Shown piece after piece: positions 17,505 to 27,466 of a stretch of DNA of 64,000 nucleotides. Within the stretch, counting starts at the first letter, position 1, and the number at the start of each line of letters is the position of its first letter. Origin of the DNA: Arthrobacter sp. ZGTC412 (GTDB lineage: Bacteria; Actinomycetota; Actinomycetes; Actinomycetales; Micrococcaceae); NCBI RefSeq assembly GCF_002929215.1, contig NZ_PJII01000011.1:1-64000 (forward strand), in the 5' to 3' direction. Made by a program: the position numbers and the translations under genes. The notes beneath the pieces are model-generated. The model did not search any database and had not been told where the DNA came from. It saw only the letters and a program-made list of their open reading frames with translations.

Positions 17505-18529
17505 GAGCACACCTCCGCGAACCCGCGCTCGCCGCCGATGGATTCGTTCGGGCTGACAGGTTCGGTGAGGCGGCCATAGGTGTCCGGGCGGCGCGTTGCC
17601 AGGAAGGGGAACAGCGTCAGCCAGTCCTTCCTCTGGTCCAGGTCCAAATCAGCCACCAGGACGGCGGACGCGTCGCGGGGTGCCTGGGCGAGGATCCGGC
17701 CGTAGGGATCGGAGATGAAGGACGATCCGTAGAAGTTCAGGGTGCCTTCACTTCCCCAGCGGTTCGGCGCGATCATAAAGAGCCCGTTGGCGATGCCGTT
17801 TCCTACAATCACCTGCTGCCAGAGCGGCCGGGTATCAAAATCGGGGTGGTCAGGCTCGGAACCGATAGCTGTGGGGTAGACCAGGATTTCTGCACCGCCG
17901 AGGGAGTACAGCCGGGCCACTTCAGGGAACCATTCGTCCCAGCACGTGGGCATGCCCAGCCGGGCGCCGCCGAGTTCAGCGGGTGCGTGGACTTCGTAGG
18001 CGTCAGCGGCGGCCGGGCCCTTCCGGAAAAACTTGTCCTCGTAGTAGCCGGCGGTGACCGGGATATGCAGCTTATGGGTGCGGGCCAGGAGCTCGCCTTC
18101 CGGCGAGACCAGGATGGCCGTGTTCAGGCCCAGGCCGTCGTCCTTTCCGTCAGGGTCCTCCGCCCGCTGATACAGGGACGCGTGGACGGATACCCCATGG
18201 CGCCGGGCAGCGTCCGCGGCGAACCGGAACGTGGGGCCGGCCAGCATGTCTTCGGCGATATCCGAGGGCCGGGAACGGGTGGGGCCCTCGGCAGGATCGT
18301 TGTGGGGCAGTGTGTCCGCCGGGTACCGCGAAAGCGTCAGCTCGGGCAGGAAAACAACGGCGGCGCCAAGGCGGGCGGCCCGGCCAATGCCTTCGTTCAG
18401 CTCAGCCTCCACAGAGGCACGGTCTGCTTGCCACCGGTGCTGGACCACGCCAACGCGCAGGGCCGGCCGGCTGGACGGCGACGTCCGGGCCAGGGAGGCG
18501 GGTGCGTCGAGGCAGGAAATTTCAATCAT
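17501..18529 (-). CDS. aguB: N-carbamoylputrescine amidase (carbon-nitrogen hydrolase)
   Basis: The 342-aa nitrilase-superfamily enzyme shows the Glu-Lys-Cys triad: Glu in 'FLPELTLSRYP', Lys in 'ARTHKLHIP', and Cys196 in 'GMPTCWDEWFPEVARLY'. Next to agmatine deiminase it should hydrolyse N-carbamoylputrescine to putrescine, CO2 and ammonia. ATG 18529 has TGGAG 8 nt upstream; the longer frame to 18607 would run through the operator at 18558-18580. It is about 40-50 residues longer than plant and Pseudomonas homologues, mainly at the N terminus. Confidence 0.88.
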   Translation of the reverse strand: MIEISCLDAPASLARTSPSSRPALRVGVVQHRWQADRASVEAELNEGIGRAARLGAAVVFLPELTLSRYPADTLPHNDPAEGPTRSRPSDIAEDMLAGPTFRFAADAARRHGVSVHASLYQRAEDPDGKDDGLGLNTAILVSPEGELLARTHKLHIPVTAGYYEDKFFRKGPAAADAYEVHAPAELGGARLGMPTCWDEWFPEVARLYSLGGAEILVYPTAIGSEPDHPDFDTRPLWQQVIVGNGIANGLFMIAPNRWGSEGTLNFYGSSFISDPYGRILAQAPRDASAVLVADLDLDQRKDWLTLFPFLATRRPDTYGRLTEPVSPNESIGGERGFAEVCS

Positions 18530-18557
18530 GTTGGCTACTCCAGTGAGACGACGGTCA

Positions 18558-18580
18558 CTAAATGAATGACGTTCATTTAG
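18558..18580. promoter_or_regulatory. Inverted-repeat operator upstream of the agmatine operon
   Basis: CTAAATGAA and TTCATTTAG form a perfect 9-bp inverted repeat separated by 5 nt, 29 bp upstream of aguB. The size and position fit a dimeric TetR- or GntR-type repressor site. A related AATGAA/ATTCGTTT-like segment occurs at 18620-18650. The cognate regulator is not adjacent. Confidence 0.7.
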
Positions 18581-18744
18581 TATGAGGTTCCATCCGCCCG
18601 GATGCAAGGGGAAATATGAACCACATTCGTTTATGTCGCAAAAATGAAAATAGTAAGCTCACTGAGAAATTTGCCAAGGGTCCCGTCCTTTGCCGTGCGT
18701 GGGGCTGGTAGCGTCAGGATTACTGGACCAATCGAGGAGGACGT

Positions 18745-19224
18745 ATGAAAGCTTCACCGACACTGACCAACAACCTGCAGGCTGTGCTCACTGACCTGAT
18801 CGAGCTGCACATCCAGGGCAAACAGGCCCACTGGAACATCGTGGGAACCAACTTCCGGGACCTCCACCTGCAGCTGGACGAAATCGTTGACGCCGCCCGC
18901 CAGTTCGCTGACGATACGGCCGAGCGGATGCGCGCCTTGCACGCGCTCCCGGACGGGCGCAGTTCCACGGTGACAGAGGCCACCAGCCTCGCTCCCTTCC
19001 CAGAGGGGCTCATCAGCACCAAGGATGCCATCGAGCGGATTGTTGCTGCCCTTGAGGCTGCCGTGGGCACCATGCGGAAAGTCCACGATGAAGTTGACGA
19101 GGAAGACCCCACGTCGGCTGACCTCCTGCACGAGTTCATCGCCAAGTTCGAGCAGTTCGCGTGGATGGTGAACGCCGAAACCATGAAGCCCACCGCGAGC
19201 GTGACCGCGCCGGACGCGCAGTAG
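18745..19224 (+). CDS. dps: Dps-family ferritin-like DNA-protection protein
   Basis: The 159-aa four-helix protein has the Dps ferroxidase signature 'ELHIQGKQAHWNIVGTNFRDLHLQLDEIVDAARQFADDTAERM'. Dps dodecamers oxidise and store Fe(II) using H2O2 and can shield DNA in stress. ATG 18745 has a strong GAGGAGG site at 18734-18740. The gene is divergent from the agmatine operon and is followed by a strong terminator, so it is monocistronic. Confidence 0.92.
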   Translation: MKASPTLTNNLQAVLTDLIELHIQGKQAHWNIVGTNFRDLHLQLDEIVDAARQFADDTAERMRALHALPDGRSSTVTEATSLAPFPEGLISTKDAIERIVAALEAAVGTMRKVHDEVDEEDPTSADLLHEFIAKFEQFAWMVNAETMKPTASVTAPDAQ

Positions 19225-19250
19225 CCCGCGAGGAGCGCAACACGGCCTTC

Positions 19251-19296
19251 AGCGCCCGGCGCCGGACTTAGAGTCCGGCCGCCGGGCGCTGTTTTT
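19251..19296 (+). terminator. Rho-independent terminator after dps
   Basis: AGCGCCCGGC and GCCGGGCGCT form the outer stem, GCCGGACT/AGTCCGGC the inner, and GTTTTT follows. It lies 27 bp after the dps stop. Confidence 0.9.
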
Positions 19297-19339
19297 GTGG
19301 CTGCAGGCGGGCTGCCCGTTGCTGCGGCGCCCATGCCGT

Positions 19340-20920
19340 TTATTGTGCCTTGGGTACCTTCCGCAGCACGACGGCGGCCAGGACTGCCGCCGTCGCCATC
19401 AGTACCAGCCCGATCGCGGCGGTGACGTGGACTCCAGAGTCGAAGGCGGCGCCGGCTGCATGCCGGACGGCATCCGCAAGGGGAGCGGGCAGGCCTGCTG
19501 CGAGCTCCATGGCTCCGGCCAGGGTTTCGCCGGCGTGTGCAGTGCCGTGCCCGAAGGCAGCCGCTGGAAGGCCTTCCGGGAGCCGCAGGTTGTGCTGGTA
19601 GGACGCCGTGAGGATGGAGCCCAGCACGGCAGTTCCCAGCAGGGCGCCCACCTCGTAACCCGTCTCGGAGATCGCTGAGGCTGCCCCGGATTTTTCCGGC
19701 GGCACGCTTCCGAGGATGAGGTCATTGGAAATTGTCTCGGCCGTTCCCACGCCCAGTGCCAAAACCAGCAGGGCAGCGAGCAGCAGTGCCGGGCCGTTGT
19801 CATGGCTGCCGAACGTCACCATGCTGTAGCCGGTGGCGCTCATGGCCAGTCCGGCGCCCACCACGAAACCCGGCCGGATCCTGCGTACCACCGGTACCAC
19901 CGCGAGGCCCGCCACCACGGTTGCCACCAGCGCTGGAATCATTGCCACTCCTGCGGCGGAAGGGGACATGCCCTCAAGGAGCTGAAGGTGCTGGGCCAGG
20001 AAGAGGATAAAACCGTTGAAGGAGAACAGTGCCAGGACATTGGCGGTGATGGCCATGCTGAACACCCGGTTGCGGAACAGGGACATGTCCAGCAGCGGGT
20101 TGGTCAGCCGCTGCTGCCGGCGGACAAAAACGGTGCCCATTGCCAGGCCGAAGGCAATGCTCCCCAAAGCCAGCGGGCCGGCACCTTCCGTGGCAAATTC
20201 CTTAATGCCATAGACCACCGGAACCATGGTCAGCAGCGAGAGCAGGATGCTGGGCACATCCACCCGGCCGGGCGATGGGTCCTTGGATTCCGGGATGAAT
20301 GCCGGCCCGAAAGCCAGCAGCGGCAGCATGATGGGCACGGCCACCAGCAGAATTGCTCCCCACCAGAACTGCTCAACGAGCCACCCGCCGAAGATTGGAC
20401 CCAGTGCGGCGCCCCCGGAGAACCCCGCGGCCCAGATGGCGATGGCCAGCCGCCGGCGGTTCGGATCCACGAAAATGTTGCGGATCAGGGACAGGGTGGA
20501 GGGCATCAGCATGGCACCGAAGAGGCCCAGCGCTGCGCGGCCGGCAATCAGCCAGCCGGCGCTGGGGGCAAAAGCCGTTACTGCTGAAACGGCTGCGAAG
20601 CCGATGCTCCCGGTGATAAGCAGCCGGCGGCGTCCGATCCGGTCGCCCAGGCTCCCCATTGCAACGAGCAGTCCGGCCAGCACCAGCGGGTACGCGTCCA
20701 CAATCCACAGGAGCTCAACTCCGGACGTGCCCAGCGCGCTCGCGATCGCGGGCAGCGCAAAGGTCAGCGCCGTGTTGTCCACGGCAACCAGGAGGACCGG
20801 GAACATCAGAAGTCCCAGCGCGAGCCAGTCCCGCCATTTTCCGTTGGCGGAATCCGGTTCAACCGGAGCAGTTGACGTGTGACGGGCGATGTTTTGTGGG
20901 GGAGTGGCGGAAGACATCAT
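19340..20920 (-). CDS. MFS drug exporter, DHA2 (14-TM, QacA/LfrA-like) family
   Basis: The 526-aa protein has about 14 hydrophobic segments and DHA2 motifs: 'DNTALTFALPAIASALGTSGVELLWIVDAYPLVLAGLLVAMGSLGDRIGRRRLLITG' (motifs D1 and A) and 'GLFGAMLMPSTLSLIRNIF' (antiporter motif C region). It should export cationic or lipophilic compounds with proton antiport. The start is ATGATG at 20920/20917. It is divergent from a TetR gene, and the long palindrome between them is a textbook repressor site. Confidence 0.9.
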   Translation of the reverse strand: MMSSATPPQNIARHTSTAPVEPDSANGKWRDWLALGLLMFPVLLVAVDNTALTFALPAIASALGTSGVELLWIVDAYPLVLAGLLVAMGSLGDRIGRRRLLITGSIGFAAVSAVTAFAPSAGWLIAGRAALGLFGAMLMPSTLSLIRNIFVDPNRRRLAIAIWAAGFSGGAALGPIFGGWLVEQFWWGAILLVAVPIMLPLLAFGPAFIPESKDPSPGRVDVPSILLSLLTMVPVVYGIKEFATEGAGPLALGSIAFGLAMGTVFVRRQQRLTNPLLDMSLFRNRVFSMAITANVLALFSFNGFILFLAQHLQLLEGMSPSAAGVAMIPALVATVVAGLAVVPVVRRIRPGFVVGAGLAMSATGYSMVTFGSHDNGPALLLAALLVLALGVGTAETISNDLILGSVPPEKSGAASAISETGYEVGALLGTAVLGSILTASYQHNLRLPEGLPAAAFGHGTAHAGETLAGAMELAAGLPAPLADAVRHAAGAAFDSGVHVTAAIGLVLMATAAVLAAVVLRKVPKAQ

Positions 20921-20923
20921 GCT

Positions 20924-20953
20924 TTAACTGTACCGTCCGGACGGTATAGTTAA
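20924..20953. promoter_or_regulatory. TetR-type operator between the MFS exporter and TetR genes
   Basis: The 16-bp perfect palindrome TACCGTCCGGACGGTA (20931-20946) is flanked by TTAAC on the left and GTTAA on the right, extending the dyad to 30 bp. It lies in the 53-bp divergent promoter region, so it should control both genes. Confidence 0.85.
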
Positions 20954-20973
20954 GAAATCAAGCACAACGATGG

Positions 20974-21525
20974 ATGATGGGAACCATGCCCCGGAAACCC
21001 GTAGCCCGAGACGCAGTCCTCGATGCCTTTGAAGAACTCCTGATTGATGTGGGGGAAAGGGCTGCCACCCTGGATGCTGCGGCGAAGCGTGCCGGCGTCT
21101 CCAAAGGCGGCCTGCTGTACCACTTCCCCAACAAGGAAGCGCTGATCACCGCCACCCTGGAGCGGTTGGACCGCCTGGCAGGGGAGGACCTCGCTGCCAT
21201 GGCGGCTGCGCCGGAAGGCGCTGCTGCGTACTTCATCCGGTCGTCGCTCTGGTCCGACACCCCCATGGACCGTTCCTTTGTTGCCGCGACGCGCCTCGCC
21301 GAGGTGGCCCATGAAGATGCCCGCCGACGTTTTGCTGCCATCCAGCAGCAGTGGCTGGACCTCATCGGGAAGGACGTGGGCACGGCAATGGCAAAGGCTG
21401 TGCTCTATATGGGTGACGGGCTCTATTTCAATGCAATGTGGGAGAGCGGGCCGTCCGGAAACCCCGGCGACAGGAAGGCTGAGGTGGACGAACTTCTTGC
21501 CGCCGTCGAGCGGCTGAGGGGTTAG
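20974..21525 (+). CDS. TetR-family transcriptional repressor
   Basis: The 183-aa regulator has a TetR HTH in residues about 8-55 ('RDAVLDAFEELLIDVGERAATLDAAAKRAGVSKGGLLYHFPNKEALITATL') and a C-terminal ligand domain with a 'VLYMGDGLYFNAMWESG' helix. It is divergent from the DHA2 exporter and most likely represses it and itself through the palindrome at 20924-20953. In-frame ATGs exist at 20974, 20977 and 20986; no clear Shine-Dalgarno separates them, and 20986 ('MPRKPVARDA') is a reasonable alternative. Confidence 0.88.
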   Translation: MMGTMPRKPVARDAVLDAFEELLIDVGERAATLDAAAKRAGVSKGGLLYHFPNKEALITATLERLDRLAGEDLAAMAAAPEGAAAYFIRSSLWSDTPMDRSFVAATRLAEVAHEDARRRFAAIQQQWLDLIGKDVGTAMAKAVLYMGDGLYFNAMWESGPSGNPGDRKAEVDELLAAVERLRG

Positions 21526-21562
21526 CCGGTATTTGCTCCTGAGCCCGCGGCATAGGAGAATT

Positions 21563-21578
21563 GGCCCATGTGTGGGCC
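21563..21578 (+). terminator. Short GC hairpin after the TetR gene
   Basis: GGCCCA-TGTG-TGGGCC is a perfect 6-bp stem 37 bp after the TetR stop. No T tract follows, so termination is only possible, not clear. Confidence 0.35.
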
Positions 21579-21621
21579 GTCACCGGCCGCCAGGAAAAAC
21601 CCAAATGAATAGCCTTTGATC

Positions 21622-21860
21622 TGCGGCGGGAGAGTTCTGCCAGAAGGTACAAGCAGGCGCCGTAGGAGCAATACCTCCCCAGGAATCTCACAGGCCCATG
21701 TACCGCCGCGGCGAGGCAACTCTGGAAAGTAGCAGGCTGTCCGCCTCGGCATCCGGTCCCCGGATACCTGGACGGCCGTGCTCACCGACGGTGCAAGCGG
21801 GGCCAGCGGAAGCAGGCAACGCGGAAACTCTCAGGTCCAGTTACAGAGCGGGGAGGAACC
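21622..21860 (+). promoter_or_regulatory. Tandem glycine riboswitch (two aptamers)
   Basis: Two consecutive glycine-aptamer-like units are visible. The first starts GCGGGAGAG near 21626 and carries GAATCTCACAGGCCCATGTACCG. The second has GCGAGGCAACTCTGGAAAG, CACCGACGGTGCAAGC, and GAAACTCTCAGGTCCAGTTACAGAGCGGGGAGG, ending about 21858. The layout upstream of gcvP matches the known glycine ON-switch class that activates the glycine cleavage operon when glycine is plentiful. Confidence 0.9.
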
Positions 21861-21896
21861 CGAACCGATGCGGCGTACCCCGACGCCGCCTAAACC

Positions 21897-24809
21897 ATGG
21901 AGTTCCTCGTGACTGTATCTTCGGCCTCCGCTTCTCCGGCTTCCACCGCCGCCCCGGCCGCCGCCACCTTCGTTGACCGGCACATCGGCGCCCGCCGGGA
22001 GGCCGACGTGGAAACGATGCTCAAGGCCGTTGGCTACGACACCGTGGACGCGCTGGTTGATACCGCCGTCCCCAAGGACATCCGGCAGGACTCCGCGCTG
22101 GAACTGGCGGGCGCACTAAGCGAGGTGGAGGCGCTCGCTGAACTGCGCAGGCTGGCAGCCAAGAACAAAACCGCCGTGCAGATGATCGGCCAGGGCTACT
22201 ACGACACGGTGACGCCCCCAGTGATCCGCCGCAACATCCTCGAGGGTCCGGCCTGGTACACCGCCTACACCCCGTACCAGCCCGAGATTTCCCAGGGCCG
22301 TCTTGAGGCGCTGCTCAACTTCCAGACCATGGTGCAGGACCTGGTGGGCCTGCCCATCGCCAACGCCTCCCTGCTGGACGAGGCCACCGCTGTGGCCGAG
22401 GCCGTACTGATGATGCGCCGCGCCAACAAGAACCAAGATGCGCGGGACGGCAAAACGGTGCTGGACGCGGACTGCCTGCCGCAGACCATCGCCATCGTGA
22501 AGGGCCGCGCCGAGGCGCTGGGCTTCGACGTTGAGGTCGCGGACCTCGCCAAGGGCCTGCCCGACGGCATCATCAACGGTGTCGTGCTTCAGCAGCCCGG
22601 CGCTTCCGGCAGGGTCTTCGATCACAGCCCGGTGATTGCCGACGCCAAGGAACGCGGTGCCCTGGTGACCGTTGCGGCCGACCTGCTCGCCCTGACCCTC
22701 ATCACGCCTCCGGGCGAGCAGGGCGCCGACATCGCCGTCGGTTCGGCGCAGCGGTTCGGTGTTCCGTTGTTCTATGGCGGCCCGCACGCCGCTTACATGG
22801 CAGTGCAGAAGGGTCTTGAGCGCTCGATGCCCGGCCGCCTGGTGGGCGTCTCAAAGGACTCCGCCGGCGTTCCTGCCTACCGCCTGGCCCTGCAGACCCG
22901 CGAGCAGCACATCCGCAGAGAGAAGGCCACTTCCAACATCTGCACCGCCCAGGCGCTGCTGGCCATCGTGGCCTCCATGTACGCGGTGTACCACGGCCCC
23001 GAGGGATTGAAGGCGATCGCCCAGTCTGCCCACAGCCACGCCAAGGCGCTCGCCGCTGCCCTCACGGCCGCCGGCCTCGAAGTGCTGCATACCAGCTTCT
23101 TTGACACCGTCACGGTCTCCGTCCCGGGCAAGGCGGCAGGCATCGTGGCCGCCGGCGAGGCGAAGGGCATTAACCTGCGCAGCATCGACGCGGACACGGT
23201 CGGCTTTTCCACCGATGAAACCACGACGACGGAAATCGCCGGCGGCGTCCTTGAAGCTTTCGGACTGGAAGCCTTTGGTACTTCTGCCAGTGACTCCGAA
23301 GGTGACGCCGGCCTTTGCCTGGATACCGCCGTCGAACGTTCCTCTGACTTCCTGCAGCACCCGGTCTTCAACACCTACCGTTCGGAGACGCAGCTCCTGC
23401 GCTACATCCGGAAGCTCAGCGACCGGGACCTGGCGCTGGACCGCACCATGATTCCGCTGGGCTCCTGCACCATGAAGCTGAATGCCACGGCCGAGATGGA
23501 AGCCATCTCCTGGCCCGAGTTCGCCTCCATCCACCCCTTCGCCCCGGACTCCCAGACCGAGGGCTGGCGCGAACTGATCGCGGACCTCGAGGCGCAACTG
23601 ACCGAAATCACGGGCTACGACCAGGTGTCCATCCAGCCCAACGCCGGCTCACAGGGCGAGCTCGCCGGCCTGCTTGCGATCCGCGGCTACCACCACTCCC
23701 GCGGGGACCAGCAACGCAACGTCTGCCTGATCCCCGCGTCCGCGCACGGCACCAACGCCGCCTCAGCGGTCCTCGCAGGCATGAAGGTGATTGTGGTGGC
23801 CACCGCCGCCGACGGCACCATCGACCACGCCGACCTTTACGCCAAAATCGAGGCGAACAAGGACGCGCTGTCCTGCATCATGATCACCTACCCATCCACC
23901 CACGGCGTGTACGACGCCGACGTGCGCGAGGTCTGCGACGCCATCCACGCCGCAGGCGGCCAGGTGTACATCGACGGCGCCAACCTGAACGCGCTTGTTG
24001 GCCTCGCCCAGCCCGGGAAGTTCGGCGGCGACGTTTCGCACCTCAACCTGCACAAAACCTTCTGCATCCCGCACGGCGGCGGCGGCCCCGGGGTCGGACC
24101 GGTAGCTGCCAAGGCACACCTGGCACCGTTTATGCCCGGCAACGCGGCCACCTGGACCGAAGGCAATGACGTCCCGATCTCTGCCTCACGGTACGGTTCC
24201 GCCGGCGTGCTGCCCATCTCGTGGGCGTACGTAAAGCTCATGGGCGGCCAGGGGCTCACCGAGGCCACCAAGTCCGCGCTGCTCGCCGCGAACTACATCG
24301 CGGCGCGCCTGAACGACTTCTTCCCTGTCCTGTACACAGGGGAAGGCGGGCTGGTGGCACACGAGTGCATCCTGGACCTGCGCGAGCTCACCGCCAAGAC
24401 CGGCGTCACCGCCGAGGACGTAGCCAAGCGCCTCATCGACTACGGCTTCCACGCCCCCACATTGGCGTTCCCGGTTGCCGGTACGCTGATGGTGGAGCCC
24501 ACGGAATCCGAGGACCTCGGCGAGATCGACCGCTTCATCGAGGCCATGATCTCCATCCGCGCCGAGATCGACCAGGTGGCGCACGGGGACTTCACTGTTA
24601 CCGACAGCCCGCTGCGCAACGCACCGCACACCGCCGCGGCCGCCATCAGCAGCGACTGGGACCGCGCCTACCCCCGTGAACAGGCAGTGTTCCCGGTGAA
24701 ATCACTCAAGCAGGACAAGTACTTCCCGCCCGTCGGCCGCATCGACGGCGCAGCCGGCGACCGGAACCTGATCTGCTCCTGCCCGCCGCTTTCCGAGTTC
24801 GAAAACTGA
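21897..24809 (+). CDS. gcvP: Glycine dehydrogenase (decarboxylating), P protein
   Basis: The 970-aa, full-length homodimeric-type P protein decarboxylates glycine and passes the aminomethyl group to the lipoyl H protein. Both halves are present: the N-terminal inactive half ('[18 protein letters not shown]', '[21 protein letters not shown]') and the C-terminal PLP half with '[18 protein letters not shown]' (PLP lysine about residue 720). It is the first gene after the glycine riboswitch, whose aptamers end about 40 bp upstream. ATG 21897 is the likely start; GTG 21909 ('VTVSSASAS') is an alternative. gcvT follows after 8 bp. Confidence 0.96.
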   Translation: MEFLVTVSSASASPASTAAPAAATFVDRHIGARREADVETMLKAVGYDTVDALVDTAVPKDIRQDSALELAGALSEVEALAELRRLAAKNKTAVQMIGQGYYDTVTPPVIRRNILEGPAWYTAYTPYQPEISQGRLEALLNFQTMVQDLVGLPIANASLLDEATAVAEAVLMMRRANKNQDARDGKTVLDADCLPQTIAIVKGRAEALGFDVEVADLAKGLPDGIINGVVLQQPGASGRVFDHSPVIADAKERGALVTVAADLLALTLITPPGEQGADIAVGSAQRFGVPLFYGGPHAAYMAVQKGLERSMPGRLVGVSKDSAGVPAYRLALQTREQHIRREKATSNICTAQALLAIVASMYAVYHGPEGLKAIAQSAHSHAKALAAALTAAGLEVLHTSFFDTVTVSVPGKAAGIVAAGEAKGINLRSIDADTVGFSTDETTTTEIAGGVLEAFGLEAFGTSASDSEGDAGLCLDTAVERSSDFLQHPVFNTYRSETQLLRYIRKLSDRDLALDRTMIPLGSCTMKLNATAEMEAISWPEFASIHPFAPDSQTEGWRELIADLEAQLTEITGYDQVSIQPNAGSQGELAGLLAIRGYHHSRGDQQRNVCLIPASAHGTNAASAVLAGMKVIVVATAADGTIDHADLYAKIEANKDALSCIMITYPSTHGVYDADVREVCDAIHAAGGQVYIDGANLNALVGLAQPGKFGGDVSHLNLHKTFCIPHGGGGPGVGPVAAKAHLAPFMPGNAATWTEGNDVPISASRYGSAGVLPISWAYVKLMGGQGLTEATKSALLAANYIAARLNDFFPVLYTGEGGLVAHECILDLRELTAKTGVTAEDVAKRLIDYGFHAPTLAFPVAGTLMVEPTESEDLGEIDRFIEAMISIRAEIDQVAHGDFTVTDSPLRNAPHTAAAAISSDWDRAYPREQAVFPVKSLKQDKYFPPVGRIDGAAGDRNLICSCPPLSEFEN

Positions 24810-24817
24810 GACCGGCC

Positions 24818-25966
24818 ATGACTGAGAAGTACACCGCTCTCTACGACGAGCACAAGAAGCTGGGTGCGTCCTTCACGGACTTCGGCGGCTGGCAGATGCC
24901 CCTGAAATACAGCTCCGAGCTCGCCGAGCACCACGCCGTCCGCAAGAGCGCCGGGCTGTTCGACCTCTCCCATATGGGCGAGGTCTGGGTCACCGGTCCG
25001 GACGCCGCCGCGTTCCTGGACTACGCGCTGGTGGGAAAGATTTCCGCCATGCCCGCGGGCAAGGCCAAGTACTCGCTGATCTGCAATGAGGACGGCGGCA
25101 TCATCGACGATCTCATCACCTACCGGCGCCCCGCGGCGGAGGACGGCACCGACGTTTTCCTGGTGGTGCCCAACGCAGGCAACGCCACGGTGGTGGCCGC
25201 TGCGCTCACCGAACGCACCGCTGGCTTCGACATCGCCGTTAATGACGCTTCCGCTGTGACATCACTGGTAGCCGTCCAGGGCCCGAAGGCGCAGGAACTG
25301 CTGCTCCGCCTCGTCCCGGCCGCGCAGCACAGCCTGGTGACGGAACTGAAGTACTACGCCGCCGTCGAAGTTCCGATCCTGGTGGCAGCCACCGGGCTGA
25401 ACCTCCTGCTTGCCCGCACCGGCTACACGGGTGAGGACGGGTTCGAGATATTTGTAGCGAACGACGACGCCGCGCGCCTTTGGCAGGCACTCGTCGCCAT
25501 TGCGGACGAGGGGGAGCTGACGCCGGCAGGCCTCGCTTCCCGCGATTCCCTCCGCCTGGAAGCGGGGATGCCGCTGTACGGCAACGAGCTGTCCCTGCAG
25601 GGCGACCCGTTTGCCGCAGGGCTGGGACCCGTTGTTGAGCTTTCCAAGGAAGGCGACTTTGTGGGCAAGGCAGCGCTGGCGGCCCGAAAAGAAGCCGGTG
25701 CGGGCACCACGTCCGGCCGCAGGCTCGTGGGACTCAAAGGCCTGGGCCGCCGCGCAGGCCGAGCCCACTATCCGGTCCTCAAGGACGGCAATGTCGTCGG
25801 CGAAGTCACTTCGGGCCAGCCTTCACCCACCCTCGGGTACCCCGTCGCCATGGCCTACGTCGACGTCGAGTTCACCGAAGTTGGCACCGCCCTGGAGATT
25901 GATCTCCGAGGCAAGGCAGAGCCGTTCAAAGTCGTCGACCTCCCATTTTACAAGCGCACCAAATAA
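24818..25966 (+). CDS. gcvT: Aminomethyltransferase, glycine cleavage T protein
   Basis: The 382-aa T protein transfers the methylene group from the H protein to tetrahydrofolate, releasing ammonia. The N-terminal folate-binding GCV_T domain ('TALYDEHKKLGASFTDFGGWQMPLKYSSELAEHHAVRKSAGLFDLSHMGEV', 'RTGYTGEDGFEIF', 'RDSLRLEAGMPLYGNEL') and the C-terminal barrel domain ('VGEVTSGQPSPTLGYPVAMAYVD') are complete. It starts 8 bp after gcvP, so the two are co-transcribed under the glycine riboswitch. Confidence 0.95.
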   Translation: MTEKYTALYDEHKKLGASFTDFGGWQMPLKYSSELAEHHAVRKSAGLFDLSHMGEVWVTGPDAAAFLDYALVGKISAMPAGKAKYSLICNEDGGIIDDLITYRRPAAEDGTDVFLVVPNAGNATVVAAALTERTAGFDIAVNDASAVTSLVAVQGPKAQELLLRLVPAAQHSLVTELKYYAAVEVPILVAATGLNLLLARTGYTGEDGFEIFVANDDAARLWQALVAIADEGELTPAGLASRDSLRLEAGMPLYGNELSLQGDPFAAGLGPVVELSKEGDFVGKAALAARKEAGAGTTSGRRLVGLKGLGRRAGRAHYPVLKDGNVVGEVTSGQPSPTLGYPVAMAYVDVEFTEVGTALEIDLRGKAEPFKVVDLPFYKRTK

Positions 25967-26019
25967 CCACGCGGTTTCGCCCACCCTCGGCCCGATCACA
26001 CTCTTAGTTAGGAACTGTC

Positions 26020-27417
26020 ATGGCTGTTGGTGTCTTTGATCTCTTTTCCATCGGGATCGGGCCTTCGAGTTCGCATACCGTTGGTCCGATGCGGGCTGCC
26101 GCCGTGTTCGCGGAGGAGCTGAAATCCTCCGGTGCTCTGGACCGCGTAGCGTCCCTGCGGGTTGATCTTTACGGATCGCTCGCCGCGACGGGCCACGGCC
26201 ACGGCACCATGACGGCTATCCTGCTCGGGCTGGAGGGCTTCCACCCGGAGCTGATCCTTCCTGACGAGGTGGAGGAACGCCTGGCGGCAATCAACGAGTC
26301 GGGCATGCTGCAGCTGGCCGGCGCCGTGGCCATGCCCTATGGCGTGAAGGACATGGTGCTGCGGCCATTGACCATCCTGCCCCGGCACACCAACGGCATG
26401 ACCTTCACCATCTTTGACGCAGGGGACGAGATCCTCCACACCGCCACGTTCTTCTCCGTGGGCGGGGGCTTCATCGTCCGCGAAGGCGAGGAGGATGCCG
26501 CGCAGCAGGAGCTTGAGGAGTCCAAGAAGGAACTGCCGCTGCCCTTCCGCACTGCCGCCGAGCTGCTGGAACACTGCCGGTTAAAGGGGCTCTCAATCGG
26601 CGACATCATGCTGGTCAACGAGAAAGCCTCCCGCTCCGAGGACGAGATCCGGAAGGGCCTGCTGCACATCTGGTCAGTGATGGAGGCCTGTGTGCAGACC
26701 AGCCTCAAGCGTGACGGTTTGCTGCCCGGGGGACTGAAGGTCCGCCGTCGTGCCCCTGACTGGCATGACCGGCTCCTGAAGGAGGACAAGGACCACGACC
26801 CGAAGTATTGGCAGGAGTGGGTTAACTTGATCGCCCTGGCAGTCAACGAGGAGAACGCGTCCGGCGGCCGCGTGGTCACCGCACCCACGAATGGAGCTGC
26901 GGGCATCATTCCGGCGGTGCTGTACTACGCGCTGCACTTCGCCCCGGGCATGGAGAACGCCACGCAGCAGGATCGCGACGACGTTGTGGTCAGGTTCCTG
27001 CTGGCGGCCGGGGCCGTCGGGGTGCTGTACAAGGAGCAGGCGTCCATCTCCGGTGCAGAGGTGGGCTGCCAGGGCGAGGTGGGGTCGGCGTCGTCCATGG
27101 CCGCGGCCGGACTGGCAGAGGTGATGGGCGGAAGCCCGGCGCAGGTGGAAAATGCCGCGGAGATCGCGATGGAGCACAACTTGGGCCTGACATGCGATCC
27201 GATCGGCGGGCTGGTGCAGGTGCCGTGCATCGAACGGAATGCGATCGCCGCCGCGAAGGCGATCAACGCGGCAAAGATGGCGCTCTGGGGCGACGGCTCA
27301 CACCGTGTCTCGCTGGACGAGGTCATTGTCACAATGCGTGAGACGGGCAGGGACATGAGCTCCAAATACAAGGAAACGGCCATGGGCGGCCTTGCCGTCA
27401 ACGTGGCCGTGTGTTGA
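26020..27417 (+). CDS. sdaA: L-serine ammonia-lyase (iron-sulfur, single-chain type)
   Basis: The 465-aa enzyme deaminates L-serine to pyruvate. It has the beta domain start '[25 protein letters not shown]' and the alpha-domain '[14 protein letters not shown]', '[21 protein letters not shown]', and '[23 protein letters not shown]', which hold cluster cysteines. It lies 53 bp after gcvT with no terminator seen, so it is likely in the same glycine-responsive transcript. Together glycine is turned to serine (with SHMT, not in this window) and on to pyruvate. Confidence 0.94.
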   Translation: MAVGVFDLFSIGIGPSSSHTVGPMRAAAVFAEELKSSGALDRVASLRVDLYGSLAATGHGHGTMTAILLGLEGFHPELILPDEVEERLAAINESGMLQLAGAVAMPYGVKDMVLRPLTILPRHTNGMTFTIFDAGDEILHTATFFSVGGGFIVREGEEDAAQQELEESKKELPLPFRTAAELLEHCRLKGLSIGDIMLVNEKASRSEDEIRKGLLHIWSVMEACVQTSLKRDGLLPGGLKVRRRAPDWHDRLLKEDKDHDPKYWQEWVNLIALAVNEENASGGRVVTAPTNGAAGIIPAVLYYALHFAPGMENATQQDRDDVVVRFLLAAGAVGVLYKEQASISGAEVGCQGEVGSASSMAAAGLAEVMGGSPAQVENAAEIAMEHNLGLTCDPIGGLVQVPCIERNAIAAAKAINAAKMALWGDGSHRVSLDEVIVTMRETGRDMSSKYKETAMGGLAVNVAVC

Positions 27418-27466
27418 CCGCGGCCGCGTCCTTAGTGGAGGCGCGGGCAGGTTGTAACGTGCCTTA

